A stretch of DNA of 64,000 nt, taken from positions 1,860,001 through 1,924,000 of the forward strand of contig NZ_CP034463.1 of assembly GCF_003955715.1 (NCBI RefSeq), read 5' to 3'. Below are positions 45,036 to 53,508 of the stretch, piece after piece. Made by a program: the position numbers and the translations under genes. Under the pieces are notes generated by a model, which saw only the letters and a program-made list of their open reading frames with translations, was not told the origin of the DNA and made no database searches. Source of the DNA: Streptomyces aquilus. Its GTDB lineage: Bacteria; Actinomycetota; Actinomycetes; Streptomycetales; Streptomycetaceae. Each line of letters starts with the position of its first letter. The stretch's first letter is position 1.

Positions 45036-46193
45036 GTGGGGCGGCTGACCGGCGGGGATCCCTCGCTGCTGCGGAGGATCAACTCCGCGGTGGTGCTGCA
45101 CGCGCTGCGCGCCACGGACTGCGCGACGCTCACCGAGATCACCCGCGTGACGGGCCTGTCCCGGCCGACGGTCGAGGGCGTGGTCGAGGGACTGATCGAG
45201 GCCGGGTACGTCGTCGAGAAGGCCGCGGACGAGAGCGTCGTACGGCGTCAGGGGCGGCCCGCGCGGCGGTTCCGGTTCCGGGCCGAGGCCGGTCATCTGC
45301 TGGGCCTCGACATCGGCTCGCACCGGGTTGCCGCGCTCCTGTCGGACCTGGACGGCCGGGTGCTCGGCGCGGTCGCGAAGGACGTGGCCGAGTCGGCCCC
45401 CGCCGACGAGCGGCTGGAGCGGCTGCGGACCGCGGTGGCGGAGCTGCTGCGCCGGGCCGGGGTGTCACGGGGCTCGCTGCGGGCCGTCGGGGTGGCCTCG
45501 CCGGGGATCGTGGAGGCGGACGGCACGGTGCGGCTGTGTGCCGCGCTGCCGGAGTGGACGGGGCTGCGGCTGGGCGAGCGGCTGAGCCGGTCCTTCAAGT
45601 GCCCGGTGCTGGTGGAGAACGACGCCAACGCCGCGGCGGTCGCCGAGCACTGGAAGGGCGCGGCCACCGAGTCCGACGACGTGGTGTTCGTGCTGGCCGG
45701 GCTGAGTCCCGGCGCCGGGTCGCTCATCGGGGGGCGGCTGCACCGGGGGTTCGGCGGGGCGGCCGGTGAGATCGGCGCGCTGCATCTGCTGGGCCGTGAG
45801 GTGACGCCGGAGACGCTGCTGTCCACCACGGACGAGCCGTTGCACCCGCTCGACGAGCAGGCGGTCGCCGAGGTCTTCGCGCAGGCCCGCGAGGGCGACC
45901 AGCGGGCGCGCGCGGCCGTCGAGCGGTTCATCCAGCGGCTCGTCCACGACGTGGCGGCGCTCGCGCTCGCCCTCGACCCGGAGCTGGTGGTGATCGGCGG
46001 CTGGGCGGCCGGTCTGGACGGCGTACTGGAGCCGCTGCGACGCGAGTTGGCGCGCTACTGTCTGCGGCCGCCGAAGGTCACCCTGTCGCTCCTCGGCGAG
46101 GCGGCGGTGCCGACGGGCGCGCTGCGGCTGGCCCTGGACCACGTGGAGGAGCAGCTGTTCGCGGTGGAGGGCACGGTGACGGCTCGGCGGTGA
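45036..46193 (+). CDS. ROK family transcriptional regulator
   Basis: 385 residues. N-terminal winged helix (LTEITRVTGLSRPTVEGVVE), then a ROK sugar-kinase-like domain with LGLDIGSHRVAALLSDLDG (phosphate 1), GVASPGIVEADG, VENDANAAAVAEHW and VIGGWAAGL. The zinc motif CxCGxxGCxE of typical ROK proteins is absent: the segment after GGAAGEIGALHL has no Cys. It may thus not bind sugar in the usual way. GTG start with GGGAGG upstream. Converges on the GntR gene. Confidence 0.9.
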   Translation: MGRLTGGDPSLLRRINSAVVLHALRATDCATLTEITRVTGLSRPTVEGVVEGLIEAGYVVEKAADESVVRRQGRPARRFRFRAEAGHLLGLDIGSHRVAALLSDLDGRVLGAVAKDVAESAPADERLERLRTAVAELLRRAGVSRGSLRAVGVASPGIVEADGTVRLCAALPEWTGLRLGERLSRSFKCPVLVENDANAAAVAEHWKGAATESDDVVFVLAGLSPGAGSLIGGRLHRGFGGAAGEIGALHLLGREVTPETLLSTTDEPLHPLDEQAVAEVFAQAREGDQRARAAVERFIQRLVHDVAALALALDPELVVIGGWAAGLDGVLEPLRRELARYCLRPPKVTLSLLGEAAVPTGALRLALDHVEEQLFAVEGTVTARR

Positions 46194-46244
46194 CCGATTC
46201 GGTGTACCGCGACGGACCGCGCGGCGGTGACCGATTCCGTCACG

Positions 46245-46289
46245 GACACACCTCGCGCCCCGGAGCTGCTCCGGGGCGCGAGGTGTGTC
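46245..46289. terminator. 21-bp perfect hairpin terminator
   Basis: Arms 46245-46265 and 46269-46289 with a 3-base loop, between convergent ROK and GntR genes. The longest perfect stem I found in the window. Confidence 0.92.
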
Positions 46290-46310
46290 GTGCGACGGCC
46301 GTGGCGACGG

Positions 46311-47072
46311 TCAGGACGCCTGGCGTTCCGGCTGCTGGTGGATCTCCACGCCGCCGGAGTCGCCGAAGGTCAGCCGGCAGGTGTCGGCGCGGTACGTGGC
46401 GACGGAGAGCGCCGCGGTGCGGCCCCCGGCGAAGAAGCGGGTGGTGACGACGAGGACCGGGGCGCCCGGCAGCCGGTCCAGCTGCTTGGCGTCGTCCGCG
46501 CGGGCCGAGCCGAGTTCGACCGCGCTGTCCTGCCCCTCCAGCTCCAGTCGCTGGAGCTCACGCAGCACCGCACGCGCGCGTGCCGTCCCGGAGGGGGCGT
46601 CGATGGCCGACAGCTCGGGCACCGACGACTGCGGCACGTAGAGCAGTTCCGCGGCGACCGGCTGACCGTGGGTCATCCGGGAGCGGCGCACGATGTGCAC
46701 GGTGTCCTCGGCGCCGGTCTCCAGCGCGGCGGCGACGGCGGCCGGCGGGACCTCCAGCGCGCTGTCGGCGAGCTGCCAGGCGTCGGTGGCGGTGCCCGGC
46801 CAGGCGTGCTGCTCGGTGCCGACGGCTACCCCCACGCGCGGCGGCGCGACCGTCGTACCGACCCCGCGGCGGCGCTGGAGGCGGCCTTCGAGTTCGAGCT
46901 GTTCGAGGGCCTGGCGGAGCGTGGCGCGGGCGACGCCGAAGCGGGCGGCGAGGTCTCGCTCGTTGGGCAGGATCTCGCCCACGGAGAACTCGGAGTCCAA
47001 GGCCTCACTGAGCACCGTCTTGAGATGCCAGTACTTCGGTTCCGGCACCGATTCCAGTTGCGTGGTCCCCAC
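46311..47072 (-). CDS. GntR/HutC-family regulator with UTRA domain
   Basis: 253 residues. The winged helix is at residues 14-80 (LPNERDLAARFGVARATLRQ, ALEQLELEGRLQRRRGVGT), followed by a UTRA ligand domain (95-240; VHIVRRSRMTHGQPVAAELLYVP split around residue 145). Same subfamily as DasR, the amino-sugar-responsive global regulator, though sequence resemblance is moderate. GTG start with GGAGG five bases upstream. Its promoter carries a TGGTC-AA-GACCA site, so it may be DasR-controlled or self-regulated. Confidence 0.9.
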   Translation of the reverse strand: MGTTQLESVPEPKYWHLKTVLSEALDSEFSVGEILPNERDLAARFGVARATLRQALEQLELEGRLQRRRGVGTTVAPPRVGVAVGTEQHAWPGTATDAWQLADSALEVPPAAVAAALETGAEDTVHIVRRSRMTHGQPVAAELLYVPQSSVPELSAIDAPSGTARARAVLRELQRLELEGQDSAVELGSARADDAKQLDRLPGAPVLVVTTRFFAGGRTAALSVATYRADTCRLTFGDSGGVEIHQQPERQAS

Positions 47073-47148
47073 CCTGTCCTCCGCAATCGCCGTGGTCCGG
47101 CGGCGTTTTAGCGCCCTTGTTTATTAAAGGTTGTTGCACTTATCTGCG

Positions 47149-47183
47149 ACCATAGGGCGGCCCCCACCCTTGGTCAAGACCAA
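47149..47183 (-). promoter_or_regulatory. gntR promoter with dre-like operator
   Basis: On the minus strand TTGACC (47172-47177) and TATGGT (47149-47154) are 17 bases apart. TTGGTC-AA-GACCAA (47170-47183) overlaps the -35 and matches the DasR dre core TGGTC-TA-GACCA except at the centre. A second, AT-rich element (CCTTTAATAAACAAGG on the minus strand, about 47114-47129) lies downstream. Confidence 0.65.
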
Positions 47184-47271
47184 TCCTCGATCCCCCGCGG
47201 CACTCACAGGGACGGTGCCGTGGAGCGTTCACGAAGCGTTCGTACCGGGCGGTGTTCGTGACATGACGGCA

Positions 47272-47299
47272 AAGCCCCCGTCGCACCGGACGGGGGCTT
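47272..47299 (-). terminator. 11-bp hairpin terminator after the sigma factor gene
   Basis: AAGCCCCCGTC (47272-47282) and GACGGGGGCTT (47289-47299), loop of six, just beyond the stop of the minus-strand sigma gene. Confidence 0.85.
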
Positions 47300-47314
47300 C
47301 GGGCGTCGGCGCCG

Positions 47315-48196
47315 CTAGGCGGAAAGCGATTGCAGCTTGTCGGGGTTGCGCACGATGTAGACGGACTGGATGCGGCCGTCGGCGATGTCCACCTGGAAGA
47401 CCGAGTCGGCCTTGCCGCCGGACAGGACCAGCACCGCGGGGCCGCCGTTGACCTCCACGATGCGCCACGTCATGTCCTCGACGCCCTTGCGGGCGGCACC
47501 GACGACGAAGCGGCCCACGCGGTCTGCCGTCTCGATGACCCGCAGCGGTGCCCGCGACTTGCCGCCGCTGTCGCCGACGAGGCGGACGTCCGGCGCCAGC
47601 AGCGACATGAGCCCCTCCAGGTCGCCCTCCGCGGCGGCGGCGAGGAAGCGTTCGGTGAGGTCCCGGCGCTGGACGGGGTCGACCTCGTAGCGGGGCCGGC
47701 GTTCCTCGACGTGCTTGCGGGCCCGTCCGGCGAGCTGGCGTACCGCGGGCTCCTCGCGGTCCAGCATGGTGGCGATGTCCGCGTACGGGTATCCGAAGGC
47801 CTCCCGGAGCACGAACACCGCGCGTTCCAGGGGCGAGAGCGACTCCAGGACGACGAGGACGGCGAGGGAGACGGAGTCGGCGAGCACGGCCCGCTCCGCG
47901 GTGTCGGGGACGACGTCCCCGAAGTCGGTGACGTACGGCTCCGGCAGCCAGGGGCCGACGTAGGCCTCCTGGCGCGCCTTGATCTGGCGGAGCCGGTCGA
48001 TGGCGAGGCGGGTCGTGATCCGTACGAGGTAGCCGCGCGGCTCGCGCACGTCGTCCCGGTCGGCTCCGGACCAGCGCAACCAGGCTTCCTGGACGACGTC
48101 TTCGGCGTCGGCCACCCGCCCCAGCATGCGGTAGGCCACTCCCAGCAGGACGGGGCGGTGCTCTTCGAAGACGTCGGTCACGGTGTCGGTACTCAC
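47315..48196 (-). CDS. ECF41-family sigma factor with SnoaL-like C-terminal domain
   Basis: 293 residues. Region 2 (VFEEHRPVLLGVAYRMLGRV, ADAEDVVQEAWLRW), region 4 (LSPLERAVFVLREAFGYPYA, DIATMLDREEPAVRQLAGRA), then a SnoaL-like domain (175-293) that controls activity in place of an anti-sigma factor. The ECF41 landmarks DGGGK (here DSGGK) and NPDKL are both present. GTG start. The usual carboxymuconolactone-decarboxylase partner is missing; an alpha/beta hydrolase diverges from it instead and may be its target. Confidence 0.93.
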   Translation of the reverse strand: MSTDTVTDVFEEHRPVLLGVAYRMLGRVADAEDVVQEAWLRWSGADRDDVREPRGYLVRITTRLAIDRLRQIKARQEAYVGPWLPEPYVTDFGDVVPDTAERAVLADSVSLAVLVVLESLSPLERAVFVLREAFGYPYADIATMLDREEPAVRQLAGRARKHVEERRPRYEVDPVQRRDLTERFLAAAAEGDLEGLMSLLAPDVRLVGDSGGKSRAPLRVIETADRVGRFVVGAARKGVEDMTWRIVEVNGGPAVLVLSGGKADSVFQVDIADGRIQSVYIVRNPDKLQSLSA

Positions 48197-48336
48197 GGCT
48201 CCATCCCATCCGACGCACCTCGTGCTGTCCAGGCGGAGCCAGGGGTCCGACCCACAAGGGCTACCCGCCGGTAGTAATTGCTGACAAGCTGTCCACCAGC
48301 GTCCGTCAGCGAGCCCCAGACGAGGAGCACACCCCC

Positions 48337-49167
48337 ATGGCCGCCACCGTCTCGTTCAAGGTCCCTTCCCCGCACGGCCCGCGGTCCGTGACCGTCGACT
48401 ACGCGCGCGTGGGCAGCGGTGAGCCGCTGCTCCTGCTGCACGGCATCGGTCACCACCGGCAGGCCTGGGACCCGGTCGTGGACATCCTGGCCACCGAACG
48501 CGACGTGATCGCCGTGGACCTGCCCGGCTTCGGCGCCTCTCCGGGGCTGCCCGACGGGCTGTCGTACGACCTGGCCACCACGACCGCCGTGTTCGGCGCG
48601 CTCTGCGAGGAGCTGGAGCTGGACCGGCCGCATGTGGCGGGCAACTCGCTCGGCGGCCTGCTCGCCCTGGAACTCGGCCGGGAGAAGCTCGTACGGTCCG
48701 TCACCGCGCTGTCCCCCGCGGGTTTCTGGTCGGAGGCCGAGCGGCGCTACGCCTTCTCCGTGCTGCTCACGATGCGGGGCATCGCCCAGCGGATGCCGCT
48801 GCCCCTGGTCGAGCGGTTGTCGCGGTCGGCGGCCGGCCGGACCGCGCTGACGAGCACCATCTACGCCCGCCCCGGCCGCCGTTCACCCGAGGCCGTCGTC
48901 GCCGAGACGCTCGCGCTGGTGAACGCCACGGGCTTCGCCGACACCCTGCGTGCGGGCGGCTCCGTCCGGTTCACGGACGACATCCCCGGCATCCCGGTCA
49001 CCGTGGCCTGGGGCAGCAAGGACCGGCTCCTGCTGCGCCGCCAGGGAGTCCGCGCCAAGCAGATCATCCCCAAGGCCCGCCTCGTGCGGCTGCCCGGCTG
49101 CGGCCACTGCCCGATGAACGACGACCCGGCGCTCGTCGCGCGCGTGATCCTCGACGGCAGCCGCTGA
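48337..49167 (+). CDS. Alpha/beta hydrolase
   Basis: 276 residues. LLLLHGIGHH (oxyanion region), nucleophile in VAGNSLGGLLAL, Asp in AWGSKDRLLLR and His in GCGHCPMNDDP. Single-domain esterase, epoxide-hydrolase or haloperoxidase-like; substrate unknown. ATG at 48337. Divergent from the ECF41 sigma gene; CTACC-CGCC-GGTAG (48261-48274) between them is a possible operator. Its last 285 bases overlap the EamA gene antisense. Confidence 0.9.
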   Translation: MAATVSFKVPSPHGPRSVTVDYARVGSGEPLLLLHGIGHHRQAWDPVVDILATERDVIAVDLPGFGASPGLPDGLSYDLATTTAVFGALCEELELDRPHVAGNSLGGLLALELGREKLVRSVTALSPAGFWSEAERRYAFSVLLTMRGIAQRMPLPLVERLSRSAAGRTALTSTIYARPGRRSPEAVVAETLALVNATGFADTLRAGGSVRFTDDIPGIPVTVAWGSKDRLLLRRQGVRAKQIIPKARLVRLPGCGHCPMNDDPALVARVILDGSR

Positions 49168-50049
49168 CGTCTTCCTGGTTCTGCCGAACGCCCCTGACCC
49201 CAGGGCGACTCCGGCGCCGACGAGGCCGCTGCCGACCGCCTGGGCGGCGCCGTAGGCGCCCGTGCCGACGAGCGGCGCGGTGCAGGCCGCGGCGACCGGG
49301 ATGAGGCCGGAGAACAGCGTGGCGCGCTCCGCGCCGATCCGCTGCATGCCCATGTACCAGCACACGAAGCCGACGACCGTGACGACCGCCGCCTGCCACA
49401 GCAGCGCGGCGGCTTCGGTGCCGGTGGGCCGGCGCAGCCACGCCGTGCCGTCCAGGAGAAGCCCGGTCGCCAGCGACTCGGCAGCGGCGACACCGCACAC
49501 CGTGGCGGACAGCAGCCGCGGCCCCAGGGGACGCAGTACGGGCACGGCGAGGACCGCGAAGCCGACCTCACCGGCCAGCGCGCCCACGGAGCAGGCGATC
49601 CCGGCCGCGTCCGTACGCCCCCAGCCCTGGACCGTGAAGGCCCCGACGGCCACGAGCAACGCCCCGTACAGGACCGCGCGTTGGGGCCGGCGGCCGTCGA
49701 GCGCCGGGACGACCACGGCGACCACGACCGGCGCGCAGCCCACGAAGACGCCCGGGACGGCGGGTTCCGCGGTCCGTTCGGCGGCGATGACGGCCATGTT
49801 GAACGCGACCATGCCGACGGCCGCGAGCAGCGCGAGACGGCCCCAGGAGCGCGGCCCGAGCGCCCGCAGCCGGGCGGGGGCGCCCCGCCCGGCGAGGGGC
49901 AGGAGCAGCAGACAGGCCAGCCCGTAGCGGAGGAACTGGCCGCCCGCGTACGGGTAGTCGCCGAGCTTGCTGTTGGCCGTGAAGGACGCGCCGACGAGGA
50001 CGCAGGCGAACGCGGCGAGCAGCGCTCCGCGCGTGGTGGTGGCGTTCAT
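48883..50049 (-). CDS. EamA/DMT family transporter with C-terminal extension
   Basis: 388 residues if read to its first stop. Ten membrane helices in two five-helix EamA repeats fill residues 1-290. GDYPYAGGQFLRYGLACLLLL and GMQRIGAERATLFSGLIPVA are typical. The last ~95 residues are hydrophilic and encoded antisense to the alpha/beta hydrolase gene; the functional protein likely ends near residue 300 and the normal stop seems lost. ATG at 50049. Divergent from a MocR regulator, the usual arrangement for PdxR/MocR-controlled EamA exporters. Confidence 0.85.
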   Translation of the reverse strand: MNATTTRGALLAAFACVLVGASFTANSKLGDYPYAGGQFLRYGLACLLLLPLAGRGAPARLRALGPRSWGRLALLAAVGMVAFNMAVIAAERTAEPAVPGVFVGCAPVVVAVVVPALDGRRPQRAVLYGALLVAVGAFTVQGWGRTDAAGIACSVGALAGEVGFAVLAVPVLRPLGPRLLSATVCGVAAAESLATGLLLDGTAWLRRPTGTEAAALLWQAAVVTVVGFVCWYMGMQRIGAERATLFSGLIPVAAACTAPLVGTGAYGAAQAVGSGLVGAGVALGSGAFGRTRKTSAAAVEDHARDERRVVVHRAVAAAGQPHEAGLGDDLLGADSLAAQQEPVLAAPGHGDRDAGDVVREPDGAARTQGVGEARGVHQRERLGDDGLG

Positions 50050-50085
50050 GGGAGCGACGCTAGGCAGCGGGGCGGTCCGGTTTAA

Positions 50086-50117
50086 GGTCCATTTGCGGGA
50101 CGTGATCGGGGACCAAT
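50086..50117. promoter_or_regulatory. Direct-repeat operator candidate for MocR regulator
   Basis: GGTCCATT (50086-50093) and GGACCAAT (50110-50117) follow GGWCCAWT and start 24 bases apart, about two helical turns, in the divergent EamA/MocR promoter. MocR regulators are known to bind direct repeats. Confidence 0.5.
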
Positions 50118-50141
50118 CGGGACGGGTGCGGGGAGCCGGGC

Positions 50142-51578
50142 GTGGACGTAGGAGAGGCAGGGGCGCCGGTGATGCGAGACGGCTCGGTCGCCTGGGAGGT
50201 GCTGCTCCCGGCGGCTTCCGCGCCCGCACGCGCGCGTGGGCGGTCGTTGCAGGCCGCGTTGCGGGAGGCGGTGCGGTCGGGGCGGCTCACGCCGGGGACC
50301 CGGCTGCCGTCGAGCCGGGATCTGGCGGCGGACCTCGGGGTGTCGCGGGGGCTGATCACGGAGGCGTACGAGCAGTTGACGGCGGAGGGGTATCTGCGCA
50401 GCGGCCGGGGCGCGGGGACCTGGGTGGGCGGTGCCGTACGGGCCGCACCGCCCCGCGCGCGTGACCTCGCGCCCCGTCCGCCGGGCGCCCGGGCCGATTT
50501 CGTGCCGGGCACCCCGGACCTGTCGTTGTTTCCCCGGACCGCCTGGGCCGCGGCCCAGCGCGCGGTGCTGGCGGAGCTGCCGCACCACGAGCTCGGCTAT
50601 CCCGACCCGCGCGGGCTGCCCCGGCTGCGCACCGCGCTGGCCGGACTCCTCGCGCGCCGCCGGGGCGTGGTCGCCGACCCCGAACGGATCGTGGTGGTCT
50701 CCGGGGTGGCCCAGGCGACGACGCTGCTCGGCTTCGCGCTCCACACGCGCGGGCTGCGCACGGTGGGCGTCGAGGATCCCGGCAGCCCTCAGCACGACGA
50801 CCTGTACGCGGCGGCGGGCGTCACCCCCGTGCCCGTCCCCCTGGACGACGAAGGGCTCGCCCTGGAACCGCTGCGGGCGTCCGGCGTACGGGCCGTCGTG
50901 ACGACGCCCGCCCACCAGTACCCGACCGGCATCGCCTGCTCCGCGCGGCGCCGGGCCGAACTCCTCGACTGGGCGCGCTCCGTGGACGGGTTCCTCCTGG
51001 AGGACGACTACGACGGCGACTTCCGCTACGACCGCGCCCCCGTCGGCGCGCTCCAGGGCCTCGACCCGGAACGGGTGGCGTACGCGGGCTCGGTCAGCAA
51101 GTCCCTCGCCCCGGGGCTGCGGCTCGGCTGGCTGCTCGTGCCGGAGGCGCTCGCCGACGAGGTGATCGAGCGCAAGCGGACCATGGACCTCGGTCATCCC
51201 ACCCTCGACCAGGCGGCCTTCACCCGGTTCGTGGAGCGCGGCGACTACGACCGTCAGTTGCGCCGCTGCCAGCGCGCCTACCGCGAGCGACGCGACGCGC
51301 TCGTGGCCGCGCTGGAGGAGCACTTCCCCGGCTCGCGGGTGTCCGGGATCGCCGCCGGGCTGCATGTCATCGCCACGCTGCCGCAGCGGTACGGGCCCGA
51401 GGGACGCTTCCTCACCCGGGTGGCCGCGGCCGGGGTGGCCGTACGCCCGCTGTCGGCGTGCACGCACGCGCGTGCCGGTGACTCGGCGGAGGTGCGGCTC
51501 GTGGTCGGCTACGCCCACCTGTCGCCCGCGCGCATCCGTGCGGGCATACGGCTGATGGCCGAGGCGGCCTCCGGATGA
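50142..51578 (+). CDS. MocR/PdxR-family regulator (GntR winged helix fused to aminotransferase fold)
   Basis: 478 residues. N-terminal winged helix (LPSSRDLAADLGVSRGLITE, AYEQLTAEGYLRSGRGAGTW) and a class I aminotransferase-like domain (115-475). LEDDYDGDFRYD, and the PLP Lys in AGSVSKSLAPGLRLGW, are conserved, so it can bind PLP. Such proteins sense PLP or an amine. GTG at 50142 with GGGGAG upstream; ATG at 50172 is possible. Probably controls the divergent EamA transporter. Confidence 0.92.
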   Translation: MDVGEAGAPVMRDGSVAWEVLLPAASAPARARGRSLQAALREAVRSGRLTPGTRLPSSRDLAADLGVSRGLITEAYEQLTAEGYLRSGRGAGTWVGGAVRAAPPRARDLAPRPPGARADFVPGTPDLSLFPRTAWAAAQRAVLAELPHHELGYPDPRGLPRLRTALAGLLARRRGVVADPERIVVVSGVAQATTLLGFALHTRGLRTVGVEDPGSPQHDDLYAAAGVTPVPVPLDDEGLALEPLRASGVRAVVTTPAHQYPTGIACSARRRAELLDWARSVDGFLLEDDYDGDFRYDRAPVGALQGLDPERVAYAGSVSKSLAPGLRLGWLLVPEALADEVIERKRTMDLGHPTLDQAAFTRFVERGDYDRQLRRCQRAYRERRDALVAALEEHFPGSRVSGIAAGLHVIATLPQRYGPEGRFLTRVAAAGVAVRPLSACTHARAGDSAEVRLVVGYAHLSPARIRAGIRLMAEAASG

Positions 51579-51693
51579 GCACCCGGCGCTGAGGGCCGTA
51601 CACGCGCGGGCCGCCGGAGACCGCCCAGCGCCGGCGACCGTAGACGCGCGGACTCTGTCTCGAACGCCGGTTCCTTTGCGAATGCGGTCAGTT

Positions 51694-51715
51694 GTTCACT
51701 TGCGGTTTCCGTGTG
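51694..51715 (+). promoter_or_regulatory. Possible PHO box upstream of phoD
   Basis: GTTCACTTGCG (51694-51704) and GTTTCCGTGTG (51705-51715) are two 11-base direct-repeat units; streptomycete PhoP sites are 11-base repeats of GTTCACC type. The first unit matches well, the second only partly. 66 bases before the phoD start. Confidence 0.45.
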
Positions 51716-51780
51716 CGCTGCGGCGCACCAGTAGTCATGGCATCGCACACTGGCCGGATCCCGTCCCTGGAGGCGCATCC

Positions 51781-53367
51781 ATGTCCCAACGTCCGTTCCC
51801 CGGCCGCCGCAGCGTGCTGCGCGGCTCCCTGGTCGCGTCGGCGGCCCTGACCCTGCCCGCCGCGGCCGGCGCGGCACCGGCGTTCGCGCTGTCCGGGCGT
51901 CCCGAGGCGGGGTGGGGTGTGCAGACCGGAGACGTGACCGCGCACTCCGGGCTGGTGTGGGTGAGATCCGACCGTCCCGCGCGGATGATCGTCGAGACGT
52001 CCGCGACCGAGTCGTTCCGCAACGCGCACCGCTGGCACGGCCCGCTGCTCGGCGCCGGCACGGACTTCACCGGCACCACCCGCCTGCACGGCCTCCCCGC
52101 CGGTGAGCAGATCCACTACCGGGTGCTGCTCGCCGACCCGGACGACCCGCGCCGCACCGGCGAGCCGGTCACCGGCACCTTCCGCACCGCGTCGGCCGGG
52201 CGTCGCGACGGCGTGCGCTTCCTGTGGTCGGGCGACCTGGCGGGCCAGGGCTGGGGCATCAACCCGGACTTCGGCGGCTACACCATCTACAAGGCGATGG
52301 CCGCGCTCGACCCGGACTTCTTCCTGTGCAGCGGCGACAACATCTACGCCGACGGCCCCATCTCGGCGACCGCCACGCTGCCCGACGGCAGCGTGTGGCG
52401 GAACGTCACCACCGAGGAGAAGGCGAAGGTCGCGGAGACGCTGGCCGAGTTCCGCGGCAACTTCCGCTACAACCTGCTCGACGAGAACCTGCGGCGGTTC
52501 AACGCCCAGGTACCGTCGATCATCCAGTGGGACGACCACGAGGTGCGCAACAACTGGTACCCGGGCGAGGTCATCGCGAGCACCGACACCCGCTACACCG
52601 AGAAGAGCGTCGACGTGCTCGCGGCGCGGGCCCGGCGGGCGTTCGGCGAGTACTTCCCGATCTCCACGCTTCCGACGGGCAAGCGCGAGGGCCGGGTCTA
52701 CCGGGTGCTGCGGCAGGGGCCGCTGCTGGACGTGTTCGTGCTGGACATGCGGACGTACCGCAACGCCAACTCGGCCGACGACCAGACCGTGGACCCGCAG
52801 GGCATCCTCGGACGCGAGCAGCTGGAGTGGCTCAAGCGGGAGCTGTCGCGGTCGCGTGCGGTGTGGAAGGTGATCGCCTCCGACATGCCGCTCGGGCTGG
52901 TCGTGCCGGACACCACCGAGGGCAAGGCGAACATCGAGGCGGTGGCGCAGGGCGACCCGGGCGCGCCGCTCGGGCGTGAGCTGCAGATCGCCGAGCTGCT
53001 GCGGCACATCAAGCACCGGCGGATCACCGGCACGGTGTGGCTGACGGCCGACGTGCACCACACCTCGGCGCAGCACTACCAGCCGTCGCGGGCCGCGTTC
53101 ACGGACTTCGAGCCGTTCTGGGAGTTCGTCTCCGGGCCGCTGAACGCCGGCGCCTTCCCGGCGAACGCCCTCGACAACACCTTCGGCCCGGAGCGGGTGT
53201 TCGTGAAGGCGCCGACCGCGTCGAACGTCTCCCCCGCCGGCGGCTACCAGTTCTTCGGCGAGGTCGACATCGACGGCGACAGCGGCGAACTGACGGTCCG
53301 GCTGCGCGAGCAGGACGGCACCGTGCTGTTCACCCGGACACTCCAGCCGGGCCGCGTGGGTCAGTAG
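51781..53367 (+). CDS. phoD: Secreted PhoD-type alkaline phosphatase/phosphodiesterase
   Basis: 528 residues. Twin-arginine signal peptide (RRSVLRG then a hydrophobic stretch, cleavage near residue 37). The PhoD N-terminal domain (VQTGDVTAHSGLVWVRSDRP) precedes the metallophosphatase core: WSGDLAGQGWG, LCSGDNIYADG, QWDDHEVRNNW and LTADVHHTS give the metal ligands for iron and calcium. Releases phosphate from organic esters outside the cell. GGAGG precedes the ATG. Confidence 0.94.
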   Translation: MSQRPFPGRRSVLRGSLVASAALTLPAAAGAAPAFALSGRPEAGWGVQTGDVTAHSGLVWVRSDRPARMIVETSATESFRNAHRWHGPLLGAGTDFTGTTRLHGLPAGEQIHYRVLLADPDDPRRTGEPVTGTFRTASAGRRDGVRFLWSGDLAGQGWGINPDFGGYTIYKAMAALDPDFFLCSGDNIYADGPISATATLPDGSVWRNVTTEEKAKVAETLAEFRGNFRYNLLDENLRRFNAQVPSIIQWDDHEVRNNWYPGEVIASTDTRYTEKSVDVLAARARRAFGEYFPISTLPTGKREGRVYRVLRQGPLLDVFVLDMRTYRNANSADDQTVDPQGILGREQLEWLKRELSRSRAVWKVIASDMPLGLVVPDTTEGKANIEAVAQGDPGAPLGRELQIAELLRHIKHRRITGTVWLTADVHHTSAQHYQPSRAAFTDFEPFWEFVSGPLNAGAFPANALDNTFGPERVFVKAPTASNVSPAGGYQFFGEVDIDGDSGELTVRLREQDGTVLFTRTLQPGRVGQ

Positions 53368-53398
53368 CCCCGCACCGGCTCCCGTACCCTCGACGGTG

Positions 53399-53433
53399 GG
53401 CCGCGTACCGGCGTCATCCCCCGGTACGCGGCC
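53399..53433 (+). terminator. 13-bp hairpin terminator after phoD
   Basis: GGCCGCGTACCGG (53399-53411) and CCGGTACGCGGCC (53421-53433) with a 9-base loop. Confidence 0.88.
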
Positions 53434-53508
53434 GTCGCAACTCCCGCTCCCGCAGGGCGTTTTCGCAGGTCAGAGCCGATTGTCAGTGGTCGCCTCTACG
53501 GTTTTTCC

